From JAVVUJ01 sp964582545 (GTDB lineage: Bacteria; Bacillota; Clostridia; Peptostreptococcales; Anaerovoracaceae), in NCBI GenBank assembly GCA_964582545.1, contig CAZOSB010000010.1:1-64000 (forward strand): a stretch of 64,000 nucleotides of DNA, given 5' to 3'. Below, in pieces: positions 62,220 to 64,000 of this stretch. The stretch's first letter is position 1, and the number at the start of each line of letters is the position of its first letter. Both the position numbers and the translations under genes were made by a program. The notes below the pieces were generated by a model, which was not told the origin of the DNA, searched no databases, and saw only the letters and a list, made by a program, of their open reading frames with translations.

Positions 62220-62255
62220 GTTGTTTTCCTTTCCCGTGCCTACCTTGTAATGCCT

Positions 62256-62999
62256 TTATTTATTAATTTTTCTTACGTCTCCTTTTAAATAACTATAGAT
62301 TTCCTTCTCTAAATCCTTTTGCTCAAAAAGCCAGTCTCTGGATTTTTCTTTTTCCTTTATCTGGAATTCTTTCACAAAACAAGCGGGTTGCCCTGAAAGT
62401 ATGAGCACCCTATCTGAAAGGTATATGGCTTCATGAATATCATGGGTGACCAAAAGTGTAGTTCTGGAGAGCTCATTCCTCATGCTGATCAACCAATCCT
62501 GCATCTCCCCCCTGGTAATGACATCCAAAGCCCCAAAAGGTTCATCTAACAAGAGGATATCTGCATTGCAGAGTGCCGTCCTCAAAAACGCCGCTCTCTG
62601 TCTCATGCCCCCGGAAAGTTGACTGGGAAATTTGTTTTCATATCCGGAAAGCCCAAATCTTTCAAAGTTTTTCAGAGCTTTTTCTCTGTACTCCTTCTTT
62701 TTTCCATGGATGGTGCCATGGAGGATGACGTTGTTTAAAATCGTCTTCCACTCCATGAGCAGATCTTGTTGGGGCATGTAAGCAAAGTGGGAAGACAGCC
62801 CCCTAACTTCTTGATTATCTACAAAGATCCTTCCACCGTCCGACGGTAACACCCCTGCAATAATGTTGAGCAGCGTTGACTTACCACAACCGGAAGGACC
62901 TAAAATACTGACAAATTCTCCTTCGGTGACAGCCATATTCAATTTGTCTAAGACCATCTCCCCTTGAAAGGAGAGACTTACATCCTCTATTCTCAACAT
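62256..62999 (-). CDS. ABC transporter ATP-binding protein (SsuB/ThiZ/TauB type)
   Basis: The 247-residue protein has Walker A GPSGCGKSTLLNI, Q-loop YMPQQDLL, signature LSGGMRQRAAFLRTAL, Walker B ILLLDEPFGALD and the switch His LVTHDIHEA. It belongs to the group that serves NMT1/THI5-type binding proteins (nitrate, sulfonate, pyrimidine precursors). It is 29 bases after the binding-protein gene. The permease gene is not in the window. Confidence 0.93.
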   Translation of the reverse strand: MLRIEDVSLSFQGEMVLDKLNMAVTEGEFVSILGPSGCGKSTLLNIIAGVLPSDGGRIFVDNQEVRGLSSHFAYMPQQDLLMEWKTILNNVILHGTIHGKKKEYREKALKNFERFGLSGYENKFPSQLSGGMRQRAAFLRTALCNADILLLDEPFGALDVITRGEMQDWLISMRNELSRTTLLVTHDIHEAIYLSDRVLILSGQPACFVKEFQIKEKEKSRDWLFEQKDLEKEIYSYLKGDVRKINK

Positions 63000-63028
63000 T
63001 TGCTTACTCCACGTATTCTATTTTTTAT

Positions 63029-64000
63029 CTACTTCAAGTATTCGTTGGTATAACAATCCTTAGCGGAAATCGATTGTTCTATCAAGCCATTTTCCACCAT
63101 AAATTGCGTATACCCATCCCAGACTTCATCTTTCATAATCCCCCATTCTGCAGAATCCTCCTTATATTTGGAACTCAAATATTCTTGAGATCTTATGAGC
63201 ATATTCATATCGTAATCCGGTGCAAACTTTTGAATGATCTTTGCACCTTCATAGGGATTTGCTATGACATACTCATAACCTTCTTTCGTAGCTGCCATAA
63301 ATTTTTTTACCAATTCTGGATTGCTTGCCAAAGTTTTGTCATTGGCAATGATTACAGGGGTATAGTAATCCAGTCTGGGATCTAACTCTCGGAGTTCCAT
63401 GTAATTCACGGGAACGTTTGCCATTTCTGCACCGATTCCATCCCATCCCCAGAAGAACCACATCAAATCCACCTTATCCTTGAGCAAATTGTACCCTGAA
63501 CCATCTGAAGTGATGATGGAAATCTTTTCGGGATCGGCTCCCGCACTTTTCATGACCGCCTTAAGGACTGCTTCCTCGGAAGGGGCTCCCCAACCGGCAT
63601 AGGTTTTTCCTTCAAAATCCTTGGGAGAAGTGATGTTTTTGTCCACATAGGAGGCAAACCCGGAAGTATTATGCTGAATAATCGTTGCAATTGCTTTAAT
63701 AGGCAAAGGGTCTTCCGCTGTCAATGCGTAGGTTACATCTTCCTGGTAACTGATTCCAAAATCTCCTTTTTCCGCTGCGATTAACGTAGCGGTGGTACCG
63801 TCTGCCGGTTCGACGATGGTTACATCTAACCCTTGATTTTCATAATATCCCAATTCCAAGGCCGCATATAACCCTGTATGGTTTGTATTTGGCACGTAAT
63901 CCAAAATCACAGTGACAGGGGTCAGAGCGCCTTCCGATTTACCTTCATTTCCCACGTCAGTTTTTTCTTTACTACAGCCAATTAACGTTAATGTTAAACT
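63029..64000 (-). CDS. NMT1/THI5-like ABC substrate-binding lipoprotein, 5' end missing
   Basis: The reading continues to the window edge; the first 15 codons seen give SLTLTLIGCSKEKTD, a lipobox LIGC, so the real start is beyond 64000. The mature protein has VTVILDYVPNTNHTGLYAALELGYYENQGLDV, the NMT1/THI5 opening, typical of thiamine-precursor (HMP) or sulfonate/nitrate binding proteins. Substrate is not certain; HMP-type is the best guess. It pairs with the ATPase downstream. Confidence 0.9.
   Translation of the reverse strand, partial: SLTLTLIGCSKEKTDVGNEGKSEGALTPVTVILDYVPNTNHTGLYAALELGYYENQGLDVTIVEPADGTTATLIAAEKGDFGISYQEDVTYALTAEDPLPIKAIATIIQHNTSGFASYVDKNITSPKDFEGKTYAGWGAPSEEAVLKAVMKSAGADPEKISIITSDGSGYNLLKDKVDLMWFFWGWDGIGAEMANVPVNYMELRELDPRLDYYTPVIIANDKTLASNPELVKKFMAATKEGYEYVIANPYEGAKIIQKFAPDYDMNMLIRSQEYLSSKYKEDSAEWGIMKDEVWDGYTQFMVENGLIEQSISAKDCYTNEYLK

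Overview
The window comes from the chromosome of a low-GC, Gram-positive, spore-forming anaerobe, most likely class Clostridia. The evidence is a set of sporulation genes (spo0A, spoIVB, SpoIVFA/SpoIVFB-like proteins, a SpoIID-type protein), several ferredoxin-type and radical-SAM proteins, strong GGAGG ribosome sites, occasional TTG starts, and AT-rich spacers. I cannot name a genus from sequence alone. Genes run almost entirely on the + strand up to about 34.9 kb and mostly on the - strand after that.

Region by region. (1) 1-203 is the 3' end of miaB. (2) 255-8.9 kb is an accessory block of small, functionally unrelated + strand genes: a dihydrofolate-reductase-like enzyme, a Vat-type acetyltransferase, a TMEM175-like channel, a GNAT, a possible ADP-ribosyltransferase-like protein, a methyltransferase fused to a TIGR04076 domain, a low-molecular-weight phosphatase, a hydrolase, a PD-(D/E)XK nuclease and a collapsed hicBA toxin-antitoxin locus. 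It separates miaB from its usual neighbours mutS, mutL and miaA. (3) 8.9-16.5 kb is the mismatch-repair/tRNA-modification cluster mutS, an unknown gene, mutL, miaA and a tyrosine recombinase. (4) 16.7-21.3 kb holds a PLP lyase-like gene, a TVP38 membrane protein and a three-gene spore cell-wall cluster around a SpoIID/peptidoglycan-binding protein, with a structured spacer. (5) 21.5-27.2 kb is a self-contained sigma-54 unit: a consensus -24/-12 promoter, two paralogous APC permeases, a PAS histidine kinase and an NtrC-type activator. (6) 27.3-29.3 kb has a YgjP-like metallopeptidase and cca. (7) 29.4-34.2 kb is a Bce-type antimicrobial peptide sensing and detoxification module. (8) 34.5-35.0 kb is a YneA-like SOS division inhibitor with three LexA boxes.

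(9) 35.6-46.0 kb holds an EAL phosphodiesterase, an XRE regulator, the conserved alaS-ireB-ruvX set with a leader that looks like an attenuator, small membrane proteins, a lipoprotein, a PPOX protein and a 4Fe-4S QueG-like protein. (10) 46.4-50.1 kb holds a ferredoxin-type aldo/keto reductase, iscS-iscU and a YnzC-like DUF896 protein. (11) 50.3-53.7 kb holds spo0A, spoIVB, a BofC-like protein and comEA. (12) 54-60.5 kb is rplU-rpmA-obg-SpoIVFA-SpoIVFB-rSAM-DUF2344, led by a probable L21 leader. (13) 60.5-64 kb holds a GNAT, a TatD nuclease and part of an NMT1/THI5-like ABC importer that runs off the window.

Functionally, the SpoIVB, BofC-like, SpoIVFA-like and SpoIVFB-like genes are the known components of the mother-cell sigma-K checkpoint, found here within 8 kb. 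The most distinctive local signals are: the SOS promoter with an operator between -35 and -10; the sigma-54 permease unit; L27 without a leader peptide together with absence of the Prp protease gene; the lysine/alanine tail on L21; the methyltransferase-TIGR04076 fusion; and the uncharacterised alaS leader.
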